Below are positions 1 through 11,000 of a stretch of 64,000 bases of DNA, piece by piece. A program made the translations under genes and the position numbers. The notes under the pieces are model-generated. The model had not been told where the DNA came from, did no database searches, and was given only the letters and a program-made list of their open reading frames with translations. Source of the DNA: Rhodococcus zopfii NBRC 100606 = JCM 9919 (lineage in GTDB: Bacteria; Actinomycetota; Actinomycetes; Mycobacteriales; Mycobacteriaceae). Positions within the stretch are counted from its first letter, which is position 1. Each line of letters opens with the position of its first letter. The DNA lies in the NCBI RefSeq assembly GCF_001895025.1, contig NZ_BCXI01000023.1, positions 1 through 64,000 on the forward strand, written 5' to 3'.

Positions 1-273
1 GCGGGACAGCGGCCAGCGGACCTTGATCGACAGGTCGAACGTGAGCACGAGATACACCGCGTACACCCAGCCGTGCACGATCGCGATCCACGACGGGACG
101 TTCTCGATGCCGATGATGTACTTGGCGATCATCTCGCCGACCAGCACCAGCAGCCAGATGCCGGTGGCATAGGCGAGCACGCGGTACCGCAGGAGCGCCG
201 AGGAGATCTTCTTCCGGTCGGCGTCGCTGAGGATCCGCGGCGCTGTGCCGGTCTTCTCGGGGGTGGTGCTCAC
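1..273 (-). CDS. DUF3817-type membrane protein (3' part cut by window edge)
   Basis: The reverse strand reads from a GTG at 273 without a stop to the window edge, so the C-terminus is missing. The visible 91 residues have a short polar N-terminus (STTPEKTG...), then hydrophobic segments around 'AYATGIWLLVLVGEMIAKYI' and 'WIAIVHGWVYAVYLVLTFDL'. This matches the small DUF3817 integral membrane family of actinobacteria, whose function is unknown. The start overlaps the TGA of the gene upstream by 4 bp (GTGA), so the two are probably translationally coupled. The fold call rests on pattern recognition only. Confidence 0.75.
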   Translation of the reverse strand, partial: MSTTPEKTGTAPRILSDADRKKISSALLRYRVLAYATGIWLLVLVGEMIAKYIIGIENVPSWIAIVHGWVYAVYLVLTFDLSIKVRWPLSR

Positions 274-692
274 TGACCGCTCCTTCCGGACCTGCGCGCG
301 AGCTGCGCGAGGTAGTCGTTGTACTCCAGCATCTGCCGGTTTTCGGGGTCGTCGAGGTCGGTGTCGGTGTCCGGTTCGAGCTTCCGGCCGGGCCGCGGGG
401 GCAGGAGCTCCTCCGGGATCTCGGTGGGCTCGGACGACGCGGACGGCCGCGGTGCCCCGGTTTCCTGGGCCTCGGTCTCCTCGGCTTCGAGCCGCACGAA
501 CCGGCGGTAGGCGTACACGCAGAAGAACGCGAACGCGGGCCACTGGAAGGCGTACCCCAGGTTCTGACCGGTACCACCGACCGCCTCGAAGCGGGTCCAC
601 TGCCAGTACCCGAGTGCCAGGCATCCGGTCGCCGCGACGACGACCAGGATGATCAGAGCGGCGCGGCGGGGCGGACGACGAATTTCGGACAC
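270..692 (-). CDS. Hypothetical membrane protein, 140 aa
   Basis: The product has a basic N-terminus (MSEIRRPPRR), a first membrane helix at about residues 11-30, a second hydrophobic stretch at about 46-62 (AFQWPAFAFFCVYAYRRFV), and a long acidic, Pro-rich cytoplasmic-type tail. No enzymatic motif is visible. It is the first gene of a two-gene unit with the DUF3817 protein through a GTGA stop/start overlap. I do not recognise a function. The paired small membrane proteins suggest a joint membrane role, but this is inference from context. Confidence 0.75.
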   Translation of the reverse strand: MSEIRRPPRRAALIILVVVAATGCLALGYWQWTRFEAVGGTGQNLGYAFQWPAFAFFCVYAYRRFVRLEAEETEAQETGAPRPSASSEPTEIPEELLPPRPGRKLEPDTDTDLDDPENRQMLEYNDYLAQLARRSGRSGQ

Positions 693-1019
693 GACATCGA
701 CGGTACCCGAATGCCTCGCCTACCTGCCAAGACCGGTCGAATGCCGTGCGCCAGGTCACGCTGGATCTCCGGGGTGACGATGAGTCGGAAACCCGCGCCG
801 AGCGGTATTCGAAAGAGTCGGGAAGGCCGCGTGGCGGCGGAAGGCGCCTCACCTGAAGATGCCGCGCGGTGTGAAGGCGACGGACTTGGATGTGTGGGAG
901 TACGTCGTCGCGACTCGTCGTGCACCGTTCTCCGGCAGTCGTAAGCGGTGAACGAAACGAGGCCACGAACTGGGTGGGTTCGTGACCCCGTTTCCACAGT
1001 GCACCGGGACTGCTACGTG
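693..1019. other. Intergenic region, no recognised gene
   Basis: These 327 bp lie between the membrane-protein pair and tRNA-Leu. Open frames exist on both strands, but they are Arg/Pro/Ser-rich, lack a convincing ribosome-binding site and show no recognisable family. The promoter of the leftward 270-692 gene should lie here. I see no clear palindrome or terminator. Confidence 0.5.
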
Positions 1020-1102
1020 TGCGCGAGGGGGGAGTCGAACCCCCACGCCCGTAAGGACACCAGGACCTAAACCTGGGGCGTCTACCATTCCGCCACTCGC
1101 GC
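1020..1102 (-). tRNA. tRNA-Leu (anticodon TAG)
   Basis: The reverse strand folds as a class II tRNA. The acceptor stem GCGCGAG pairs with CTCGCGC, the D-arm starts TGGCGGAATGG, and the anticodon stem-loop CCAGGTTTAGGTCCTGG gives TAG. A variable arm and the T-arm GGGGGTTCGACTCCCCC follow. The discriminator base is A and CCA is not encoded. The first base lies only 17 bp from the end of the HNH endonuclease gene. Confidence 0.95.
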
Positions 1103-1119
1103 GTCACGCACACAATACG

Positions 1120-1620
1120 TCACGTAGTCGGCGCCTCCGACGCGAAGCCGAATCTGCGGCGGCCTGCCCAGGTCGGTGTCTGGCTGTGGCAGTTGGGGCA
1201 TAGGAAGCGAACGTTGTGCGGTCGGGAGTCGCAAGGGTTCCCATCGATGTGATCGACGTGGAAGATCAACGGCTCGTCGCACCAGACCGGTCCGATTCCG
1301 CATCCCTCGCACTTGTGGGGTCGGCCCGACTCGATAAGAGCCCTGCGCAACCGCTTCGGAGCCTGGCGGTTCGAACCGACGGGTTTGAGCGTCAAAATCT
1401 GGTCCCAGCGGAGGCGATTGCTCGGGGGACGACCTTTCTGAGGGTTCTCTCCCGTGAAGTGCGAGGTGTCGATTCCGAGTCGCTTGACCCTTCTGGAGAG
1501 GTGCGCGTGCGTGCCGCCGTCGGGTCTCCCGCCCATCAGTCGTATGGCAGCGGAAAGATTGGATGACACCCGGACTGCCTCCTGGAGCATCTCTTTCGTG
1601 TACTTGACCGGTCTGGTCAT
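1120..1620 (-). CDS. HNH endonuclease, free-standing
   Basis: The frame is open further upstream, but the ATG at 1620 is preceded by a strong AGGGGG ribosome-binding site and begins the family-like sequence MTRPVKYTKEM, giving 166 aa. The C-terminal half is a ββα-metal nuclease domain: a zinc-type CEGC (104-107), HVDHIDGN (121-128) with the catalytic His, Asn136, and CPNCH (141-145). The N-terminal half looks like a small helix-turn-helix DNA-binding segment. Such lone HNH genes occur in phages, as homing-type endonucleases and as degraded mobile elements. Here no integrase or methylase accompanies it. It reads toward and almost touches tRNA-Leu, and the sequence upstream of it is noticeably AT-richer than the flanks. 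Confidence 0.85.
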   Translation of the reverse strand: MTRPVKYTKEMLQEAVRVSSNLSAAIRLMGGRPDGGTHAHLSRRVKRLGIDTSHFTGENPQKGRPPSNRLRWDQILTLKPVGSNRQAPKRLRRALIESGRPHKCEGCGIGPVWCDEPLIFHVDHIDGNPCDSRPHNVRFLCPNCHSQTPTWAGRRRFGFASEAPTT

Positions 1621-1746
1621 CGATCCCCCTCGTATCGAATGTGTGTTCGACCGAAATGAGAGTATCGCCTGGGTCCGACATGTTTCGACGCTCGAGCACG
1701 CCGCCGCCCGCCCGTCAAGATGGTAACGATTAGATAACAATAAACG

Positions 1747-1760
1747 TGAGGGTTTCCTCG
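1747..1760. promoter_or_regulatory. Candidate fas operator box 1 (TGAGG-N4-CCTC)
   Basis: TGAGGGTTTCCTCG contains GAGG and CCTC arms around a 4-bp centre. It shares the TGAGG-N4-CCTC pattern with the longer palindrome 139 bp downstream, which suggests two sites for one dimeric regulator of fas. This is inference from the pattern. Confidence 0.4.
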
Positions 1761-1885
1761 GGTTCATGGACGTCCACGCACCGGCGCAGCCAGGGCGGAC
1801 GAGATCTACTCGCCGGTTACATTCGGCGTGATTGTGAGACGAATCACTGGTCAGGGCTCCGGGTGCGACGGTGCGCGAAACAAAA

Positions 1886-1903
1886 CATGAGGAAATCCTC
1901 ATG
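1886..1903. promoter_or_regulatory. Candidate fas operator box 2 (perfect 8-2-8 palindrome)
   Basis: CATGAGGAAATCCTCATG is a perfect inverted repeat with 8-bp arms and a 2-bp centre, 124 bp before the chosen fas start codon. In mycobacteria the fas-acpS promoter is controlled by the TetR regulator FasR; this palindrome is a candidate equivalent site. Which regulator binds here is not shown by the sequence. Confidence 0.5.
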
Positions 1904-2027
1904 ATTCTGTGTCAATCTTGGCCACGCACGTAAGAGCAGATCAGAGCCCATGCAACACGCCAACGACGGCGAGTGCTTCAGGATTCACGCCTCGACCGCA
2001 GGGGTGTTCAGGAGAGGAACAACACGC

Positions 2028-5000
2028 GTGACGATCGACGAGACCACACCAGCCGACAACGGACGGAACTCGAAGGCATCACGACGCACGAACGAACAGG
2101 GGGGCACCACCTCGCGGCCCGGCGCATTGGTCGACAAGATCCTCGCCGGTGAGCCCTACGCTCTCGCGTTCGGCGGCCAGGGCGCTCCCTGGCTCAGCTC
2201 ACTCGACGAACTCAGCCGCGACAACGGCCTCGAGCCGGTCCTGACGGACCTGGTCAACGCCGCCGCGGCCGCCCTCGCCCCCGTCGCCCACGACCTGGTG
2301 GTCGTGCGCCCCGCCGGCTTCGACCCCGTCGCGTGGATCCTCGAGCAGGACGTCGCGGACGAGGACGAGCAGCCGGCCGCGGGCCCGTCCGCCACCACAC
2401 TGACTTCCGCCGCGGTGTCCCTGCCCGGCGTGTTCCTCACCCAGGTCGCCGCCCTGCGCGCCCTGGCCAACCAGGGTCTCGACGTGTCCGCGCACGCGCC
2501 GGCCGCCGCGATCGGCCACTCCCAGGGTGTGCTGTCGGTCGAGGCCGTTGCCGCCGGTGGCCGCAAGGACGCCGAGATCCTCGCGATCGCGCAGCTCATC
2601 GGTGCTGCCGCGACCCTCGTCGGTCGCCGCCGCGGTCTGATCTCCGGAGCCGAGCGTTTCCCGATGCTCGCCGTCGCAGGTGTCGACCCCGAACGTCTGC
2701 ACGCGATCGTCGCCGACGTTTTCGCCGGTCAGGACGCCGAGCGCAGCGCCGTCGTCGCGATCCGCAACGGCCGTCGTCGCGTCGTGCTGTCCGGCCCGCC
2801 GGCCGCGCTCGCGCGCGTCCAGCAGCGCTGCGAGGAGATTTCCGCCGCGGAGACCCGCGAGCGTGAGTCCAAGAAGCGCGGCGGTGCCGTGTTCACCCCG
2901 ACCTTCGAGCCCGTTTCCGCCGAGGTCGGTTTCCACCACCCCGCTCTCGCCGACGCGGTCGAGCAGGTCGCCGACTGGGCGTCGCGCTGCGACCTGGATG
3001 TCGAGCTGGCGCGTTCGCTCGCGCAGGCGATCCTCGTCGACCCGGTCGACTGGGTCGACCTCGTCGACGGTGCCGTCGCCTCGGGTGCCTCGTGGATCCT
3101 CGATCTCGGTCCCGGTGAGCTGCTCACCCGCATGACCGCCTCCGGCCTGCGCGGCCAGGGCGTGGGCATCATCGCCGCCGCCACCCGCGGCGGCCAGCGC
3201 AACCTGCTCACCCCGGGCGCCGAGCCCGAGGTGCCGCGCGCGTGGACCGAGTTCGCGCCCAAGCCCGTCGCCCTGCCCGACGGCCGTCTCGGTGTCGAGA
3301 CCTCGTTCACGCGCCTGACGGGCCGGTCGCCGATCCTGCTCGCCGGCATGACCCCGACGACCGTGGATCCGAAGATCGTCGCGGCCGCCGCGAACGCCGG
3401 CCACTGGGCCGAGCTCGCCGGCGGTGGCCAGGTCACCGAGCAGATCTTCGCCGACCACGTCGCGGAGCTGAAGGACCTGCTCGAACCGGGTCGCGCCGTG
3501 CAGTTCAACTCGATGTTCCTGGACCCGTACCTGTGGAAGCTGCACGTGGGCGGCAAGCGTCTCGTGCCGAAGGCCCGCGCGGCGGGCGCACCGTTCGACG
3601 GTGTCGTCGTCACCGCGGGCATTCCGGAACTCGAGGAAGCCGTCTCGATCATCGAGGAGCTCACCGAGGCCGGTATCAGCCACATCGCGTTCAAGCCGGG
3701 CACCGTCGCGCAGATCCGCTCGGTCATCCGCATCGCGAACGAGGTCCCCGACTACCCGGTCATCGTCCACATCGAGGGCGGCCGCGCCGGCGGTCACCAC
3801 TCGTGGGAGGACCTCGACGACCTGCTGCTCGACACCTACGCCGAGCTGCGCACCCGCCCGAACCTGGTGCTGTGCGTCGGTGGCGGCATCGGCACCCCGG
3901 AGCGGGCCGCCGACTACCTGACCGGCCGCTGGTCCACCGAGTACGGCTTCCCGGCGATGCCGCTCGACGGCATCCTCGTCGGCACCGCCGCGATGGCGAC
4001 CCTCGAGGCGACCACCGCTCCCGAGGTCAAGCAGCTGCTCGTCGACACCCCCGGCACCCCCGACTGGGTCGGTGCGGGTACCGCGACCGGTGGCATGGCG
4101 TCGGGCCGCAGCCAGCTCGGCGCCGACATCCACGAGATCGACAACGCCGCGTCCCGTACCGGCCGCCTGCTCGACGAGGTCGCCGGTGACGCCGACGCCG
4201 TCGCCGCCCGCCGCGACGAGATCATCGCCGCGCTGGACATCACTGCGAAGCCGTACTTCGGCGACGTCGCCGAGATGACCTACCTGCAGTGGCTCACCCG
4301 CTACCTCGAGCTCGCGATCGGCACCGATTCCGCGTGCGAGTTCGACTGCGGCACCGACCTGGGCGACGCGGTCGCCGAGGCGCACACCAGCCCGTGGCTG
4401 GACGTGTCGTGGCGTGAGCGTTTCCGCGAGATGCTGCAGCGTGCCGAGGCCCGTCTGCATCCGGTCGACCGTGGACCCATCCCGACCCTGTTCGACGACG
4501 ACGCTGTCCTCGAGCGTCCCTACGCGGCGATCAAGGCGCTGACCGGCCAGTACCCGGACGCCGGCGACGTCGCGCTGCACCCGGCGGATGTGCCGTTCTT
4601 CGTTTCCCTGTGCCGCACCCCCGGTAAGCCCGTGAACTTCGTGCCGGTCGTCGACCAGGACGTGCGCCGCTGGTGGCGGTCCGATTCACTGTGGCAGGCC
4701 CACGACCCGCGCTACACCGCCGACCAGGTGTGCGTCATCCCGGGCACCGTCGCCGTCGCGGGCATCACCCGCGTCGACGAGCCCGTCGGTGATCTGCTCG
4801 ACCGCTTCGAGAAGGCCGCCGTCGACGAGTTGCTCGCCGCCGGTGCCGAGCCCGTGCAGGTCGTCGCCCGTCGCCATCAGGACCGTGCCGCCGGACTGCT
4901 CGACGCCGTGCTGTCCGCGCCCGACGTCGCGTGGGCAGGTCGCCAGACCCTCAACCCGGTCCACCGACTCGGCGACGTCGCCGAGTGGACCGTGGAGGCC

Positions 5001-8000
5001 GACGGCGCTGCCGTGCACGCCCCGACCGGTGCGACCCTGAGCGTCCTCGACGACGAGCACGTCGGCTTGCGCGTGCCGCTGCTGCGTGACAAGGCCGTCG
5101 AGATCCGCATCACCGTCCCGGCCTCCGTCCGCACCGGCGGTGCGCCGGTCGTCACCGAGGCCGACGCGGCCGCGTCGATGTCCGCGCTGCTCGGTGTCGC
5201 CGCCGGCCAGGAACTGCCGGCCGTGAAGAGGGGCGCCGCTCGCATCACCCTCGGCTGGCTGCCGGAGAAGGTCGCCGACCACGCCGGTGTCACCGGCGCC
5301 GGCCTGCCCGCGCACCTGACGGCGGGCACCGCCGGTGTGCCGGACGTGCTCGTCGGCGCATGCTGGCCCGCGGTGTTCGCGGCACTCGGCGCGTCCAGGA
5401 CCGACGACGACCTGTCGGTCATCGAGGGCATGCTCGATCTGGTCCACCTCGACCACGCCATCGACGTCAAGGACGGTCTGCCGACCGATCCGGCGATCCT
5501 CGGCGTCAAGGCGCAGGTCGCCGGCGTCGCCGACACCGACCTCGGTCGTGTCGTCGAGGTGCGTGTCGACATCGCTGCGGACAACGGTGACGGCTCCGGC
5601 GACAACGTCGTCGCGCAGCTGGTCGAGCGGTTCGCGATCCGCGGCCGCACCGGCACCGTCGACCTCGCCGACCCGGTCCGTGCCGGTGGTTCGCTGTCGG
5701 ACGATGCCGCGGACACCCCGCGTCGCCGCCGCCGCGACGCCGTGATCGTCGCGCCCACCGACATGAGCGCGTTCGCTCGCGTCTCGGGCGACCACAACCC
5801 GATCCACACCTCGGACAACGCTGCGCTGCTCGCCGGCCTGGGCACCCCGATCGTGCACGGCATGTGGCTGTCGGCCGCCGCGCAGCAGGTCGTCACCGCG
5901 ATCGAGGCCGACGCGAAGCTGCCGGTCCGCCGCCTGACCGCGTGGACCGCCCGGTTCCTCGGCATGGTCCGTCCGGGCGCGCAGATCGACGTGCGCGTCG
6001 ACCGCATCGGCACCGACAGGGGCGCCGAGATCATCGAGGTCGGCTGCCGCGTCGACGGTGACCTGGTGATGGTCGCGACCGGCCGCACCGCCGCCCCGAA
6101 GACCGTCTACGCGTTCCCCGGCCAGGGCATCCAGCGTCCCGGCATGGGCCTCGACGCCCGCGCCCGCAGCAAGGCCGCCCGCGAGATCTGGGACCGTGCC
6201 GACAAGCACACCCGCAAGGCGCTGGGCTTCTCGATCCTCGCCGTCGTGCGCGACAACCCGACCGTCCTCAAGGCGCGCGGTGTCACCCACAAGCACCCGG
6301 ACGGCGTCCTGCACCTGACGCAGTTCACCCAGGTCGCCATGGCGACCCTCGGTGTCGCGCAGATCGCCGAACTCCGCGAGGCCGGCGCGTTCGTCGAAGG
6401 CTCGTACCTCGCGGGCCATTCGGTCGGTGAGTACAACGCGCTCGCCGCGGTCGCCGGGGTGCTGCCGCTCGAGGCGGTGCTCGAGGTCGTGTTCCAGCGC
6501 GGCTCGGCGATGCACGCCCTCGTTCCGCGCGACGAGCACGGACGCTCGAACTACCGCATGGCCGCGATCCGGCCGTCGCAGTTCGGTGTCGCCGACGACG
6601 ACCTGCAGGACTTCGTCGCAGGCGTCGCCGCCGAGGCCGGTGAATTCCTGGAGATCGTGAACCTGAACCTGCGCGGCTCGCAGTACGCCATCGCCGGCAC
6701 GGTCGCGGGTCTCGAGGCCCTCGAAACGGTGATCGAGCGCAAGGTCGCCGAGTTCGGCGGCAAGCGCGCGTTCATCCTGGTCCCGGGCATCGACGTGCCG
6801 TTCCACTCGACCGTCCTGCGCGGCGGTGTGGACGACTTCCGCGAGCGTCTGCTGCACCTGCTGCCCGAGCAGATCGACCCGAACATCCTCATCGGCCGCT
6901 ACATCCCGAACCTCGTTCCCAAGCCGTTCAATCTGGGCCGCGAGTTCATCCAGGAGATCGCGGATCTGGTGCCGTCGCAGCCCCTCGCCGAGGTCCTCGC
7001 GGACTTCGACACCTGGGCGGCGAAGCCGGTCGCATTGACCCGCGTCGTGCTCGCCGAGCTCCTCGCGTGGCAGTTCGCGTCGCCGGTCCGCTGGATCGAG
7101 ACGCAGGACCTGCTCTTCGCCGACGAGGCCGACGGCGGTCTCGGTGTCGAGCGCTTCGTCGAGGTCGGCCTCGGTGCCGCCCCGACCGTCGCGAACCTGG
7201 CGTCGCAGACCCTGAAGCTGCCGGGCCGTTTCGGTGAGCCCGTCGAGGTCCTCAACATCGAGCGTGAGGCGTCGGTCGTGTACTCCACGGATGTCGATCC
7301 CGCTCCGGTCGAGGACGACGAGCCGGCGGCGCCCGCTGCCGAGGCCGCGGCGGCTCCGGCTGCCGCTGCCGCTCCGGCCGCTGCCCCCGCCGGTGGCCCG
7401 CGACCCGACGACATCGCGTTCAAGGCCGCGGACGCCACGAAGGTGCTCATCGCCCTGTGGACGAAGCTGCGCCCCGACCAGATCGGACCCGCCGACACGA
7501 TCGAGGCCCTGTGCGACGGCGTGTCCTCGCGCCGCAATCAGCTGCTCGTCGACCTCGGTTCCGAGCTGTCGCTCGGCGCGATCGACGGTGCCGCGGACGC
7601 CGACATGGGCGCACTGGCAGGCACGGTCGACCGTCTGGCCCGCACCTACCGCCCGTTCGGCCCGGTGCTGACCGACTCGATCAACGACCACCTGCGCAAG
7701 GTGTTCGGACCGTCCGGCAAGCGCCCGGCGTACGTCGCCGACCGCGTCACCAAGGTGTGGGGCCTGGGCGAAGGCTGGACCCAGCACGTGACCGCCGAGG
7801 TCGCGCTCGGCAGCCGTGACGGCGCCTCCATCCGTGGTGGCGACCTGGGCGGCCTGTCGCAGGGCGCTCTGTCCGACGCCGCCGCCGTCGACACCCTGAT
7901 CGACGCCGCCGTGCAGTCCGTCGCCGGCCGCCGCGGTGTCGCGGTGTCCATGCCGTCCGCCGGTGGCGGCGGGGGAGCGACCGTCGACGCCGCTGCTCTC

Positions 8001-11000
8001 GGCGAGTTCGCCGAGCAGATCACCGGCCGTGACGGTGTGCTCGCCAACGCCGCGCGCCTCGTGCTCGAGCAGCTCGGCCTGGCCGAGCAGCCCTCGGGCC
8101 TGGCGGAGAAGGCGGACAGCGAACTGGTCGACCTGGTCTCGGCGGAGCTCGGCTCCGACTGGCCGCGTCAGGTCGCACCGGCGTTCGACGTCCGCAAGGC
8201 CGTGCTGATCGACGACCGCTGGGCCTCGGCCCGCGAGGACCTGGCCCGTGTGTGGCTGGGAGAGGAGATCGAGGTCGACCGGTTCGCCGGTGCCGGCGCG
8301 ACCGTCGCGGCGCACGCCGCGTTCTGGCAGCGTAAGGCCGCCGAGGCCGGCCGCACCGTGCTCGCCGAGACCTTCGGCCGCATCGCGACCGCCGCCGCGG
8401 ACGTCGCCGACGCCGAGTACGCGACCGAGGTCGCGGTCGTCACCGGCGCCAGCAAGGGCGGCATCGGCGCAGCCGTGGCCGCGAAGCTGCTCGGAGGTGG
8501 CGCTACCGTCGTCGTGACCACGTCGAGCCTGAACGACACCCGCCTCGGCTTCTACAAGAAGCTGTACGCGCAGAACGCACGGGCCGGCGCGTCCCTGTGG
8601 GTGATTCCGGCGAACATGGCGTCCTACTCGGACATCGACGCCCTGATCGAGTGGATCGGCACCGAGACCGTGGAGAACGCGGGCGGCGCCAAGAAGCTGA
8701 TCAAGGACGCGCTGACCCCGACGCTGCTGTTCCCGTTCGCCGCTCCCCGAGTGGCCGGTTCTCTCGCCGACGCGGGTGCCCGCGCGGAGATGGAGATGCG
8801 GGTGCTGCTGTGGTCGGTGGAGCGGCTCATCGCCGGTCTCGCCGCGATCGGCAACGACCGCGACGTCGACACCCACCTGCATGTGGTGCTGCCCGGTTCG
8901 CCGAACCGCGGCAAGTTCGGTGGCGACGGTGCCTACGGTGAGGCCAAGGCGGCGCTCGACGCGGTCGTCAACCGCTGGAACGCCGAGCGCACGTGGGCCG
9001 AGCGCGTCACCCTCGCGCACGCCCTCATCGGCTGGGTGCGCGGCACGGGCCTGATGGGCGGCAACGACCCGCTCGTCGAGGCCGTCGAGGCAGCCGGTGT
9101 GCGCACCTGGTCGACGCAGGAGATGGCCACCGAGCTGCTGAAGCTGGTCGGCCCGGAGGCGCAGCGTCTGGCCGCCGACAAGCCGCTGGTCGCGGACCTG
9201 ACCGGTGGACTGTCGGAGGCGGATGTCGACCTGTCGGCGCTCGCGAAGCAGGCGCAGGACGCGACCGACGCCGCCGAGACCGAGGTCGAGGACGAGTCGG
9301 GCACCATCGCGGCGCTGCCGTCCGCACCGCGACTCGACGCCGCCCTGCCCGTCCCGGCATGGCAGAAGCTCGACGTGGACCCGGCCGACCTGGTCGTGAT
9401 CGTCGGCGCCGGTGAGCTCGGCCCGTACGGTTCCGCCCGCACCCGCTTCGAGATGGAGGTCGACGAGGAACTGTCGGCCGCCGGTGTGCTCGAGCTGGCC
9501 TGGGTGACCGGCCTGGTGGAGTGGGAAAACGATCCGAAGCCCGGCTTCTACGACGTCGAGTCCGGTGAGCTGGTGCCGGAGGCGGAGATCGCCGACCGCT
9601 ACCACGATGCGGTGGTCGAGCGCTGCGGCATCCGCCGCTACGCCGACGACGGCGCCATGATCGACAACACCACGCCGCTGCTGACTTCGGTGTTCCTCGA
9701 CAAGGACCTGTCCTTCGTTGTCGGTTCCGAGGCCGAGGCGAACGCGTTCGTCGACTCCGACCCGGAGAACACGGTCGCGTCCGTCGACGCCGAGTCCGGC
9801 GACTGGACGGTCACCCGCAAGGCCGGCACCGAGATCCGCGTGCCGCGCAAGGCGAAGCTGACCCGCACGGTCGGCGGCCAGATCCCGACCGGGTTCGACG
9901 TCACCAAGTGGGGCATCCCCGCGGACATGGCGGATTCGGTGGACCGGGTCGGCCTGTGGAACATCGTGACCACGGTCGACGCGTTCCTCACCGGTGGCTT
10001 CACCCCGTCGGAGCTGCTGCGCTGGGTGCACCCGTCGCTGGTGGCGAACACACAGGGCACCGGCATGGGTGGCATGACGTCGATGCGGTCGCTGTACATC
10101 GACACGCTGCTCGGCGAGTCCCGCGCGAACGACATCCTGCAGGAAGCCCTGGCGAACGTCATCGCCGCGCACGTCGTGCAGTCCTACGTCGGCGGCTACG
10201 GCGCGATGGTGCACCCCGTCGCGGCGTGCGCCACGGCCGCGGTGTCGGTCGAGGAGGGCGTCGACAAGATCAAGCTGGGCAAGGCGGAGCTGGTCGTGGC
10301 CGGTGGCTTCGACGACCTGGGCATCGAGGGCATCGTCGGCTTCGGTGACATGTCCGCGACCGCCAAGTCGGAGGACATGACGGCCAAGGGCATCAGCGAC
10401 AACCGGTTCTCGCGGGCCAACGATCGCCGTCGCGGCGGGTTCGTCGAGTCGGCCGGTGGTGGCACGGTGCTGCTGGCGCGCGGCGACCTGGCGTTGGAGA
10501 TGGGCCTGCCGGTTCTCGGTGTGGTCGCCTGGGCCGGTTCCTACGCCGACGGCGTGCACACGTCGATCCCGGCTCCGGGCATCGGTGCCCTCGGCGCCGG
10601 TCGCGGTGGGCTCGAGTCCGGCCTGGCCCGGGAGCTGCGCAAGCTCGGTGTCACCGCCGACGACATCGCCGTGATCTCCAAGCACGACACGTCGACCGCG
10701 GCGAACGACCCGAACGAGGCCGAGCTGCACGAACGCCTGGCCGGTGCGCTGGGCCGCAGCGAGGGCAACCCGCTGTTCGTGGTGTCGCAGAAGTCCCTCA
10801 CCGGTCACGCCAAGGGTGGCGCGGCAGCGTTCCAGCTGATCGGCCTGTGCCAGGTCCTCAGCCAGGGTGTCGTCCCGCCGAACCGCAGCCTGGACTGCGT
10901 CGACGAGAAGATGGCCGAGTTCGAGCACCTGGTGTGGGCACGCACCCCGATCCGGTTCGGCGGGCAGTACGCGCTCAAGGCCGGTCTGCTGACCAGCCTT

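Larger units (their letters stand above)
1621..2027. other. Divergent promoter region between HNH gene and fas
   Basis: These 407 bp separate the leftward HNH gene from rightward fas. The stretch around 1715-1750 and again 1875-1915 is AT-rich compared with the genes. It holds two related inverted repeats (see 1747-1760 and 1886-1903) and a GGAGAGGA ribosome-binding site at 2011-2018 in front of the chosen fas start. Confidence 0.7.

Noticed and set aside
859-951. A 30-codon frame (MPRGVKATDLDVWEYVV...) between the first genes and tRNA-Leu
   Set aside because: It looks faintly protein-like, but it has no ribosome-binding site, no partner, and is too short to judge without a homology search.
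1950-2027. ATG at 1950 as the fas start
   Set aside because: It adds 26 residues with no family similarity and has no ribosome-binding site, whereas GGAGAGGA precedes the GTG at 2028.
2199-4580. A 793-codon minus-strand frame inside the 5' part of fas
   Set aside because: Same cause: a GC-driven shadow of fas, with low-complexity composition and no ribosome-binding site.
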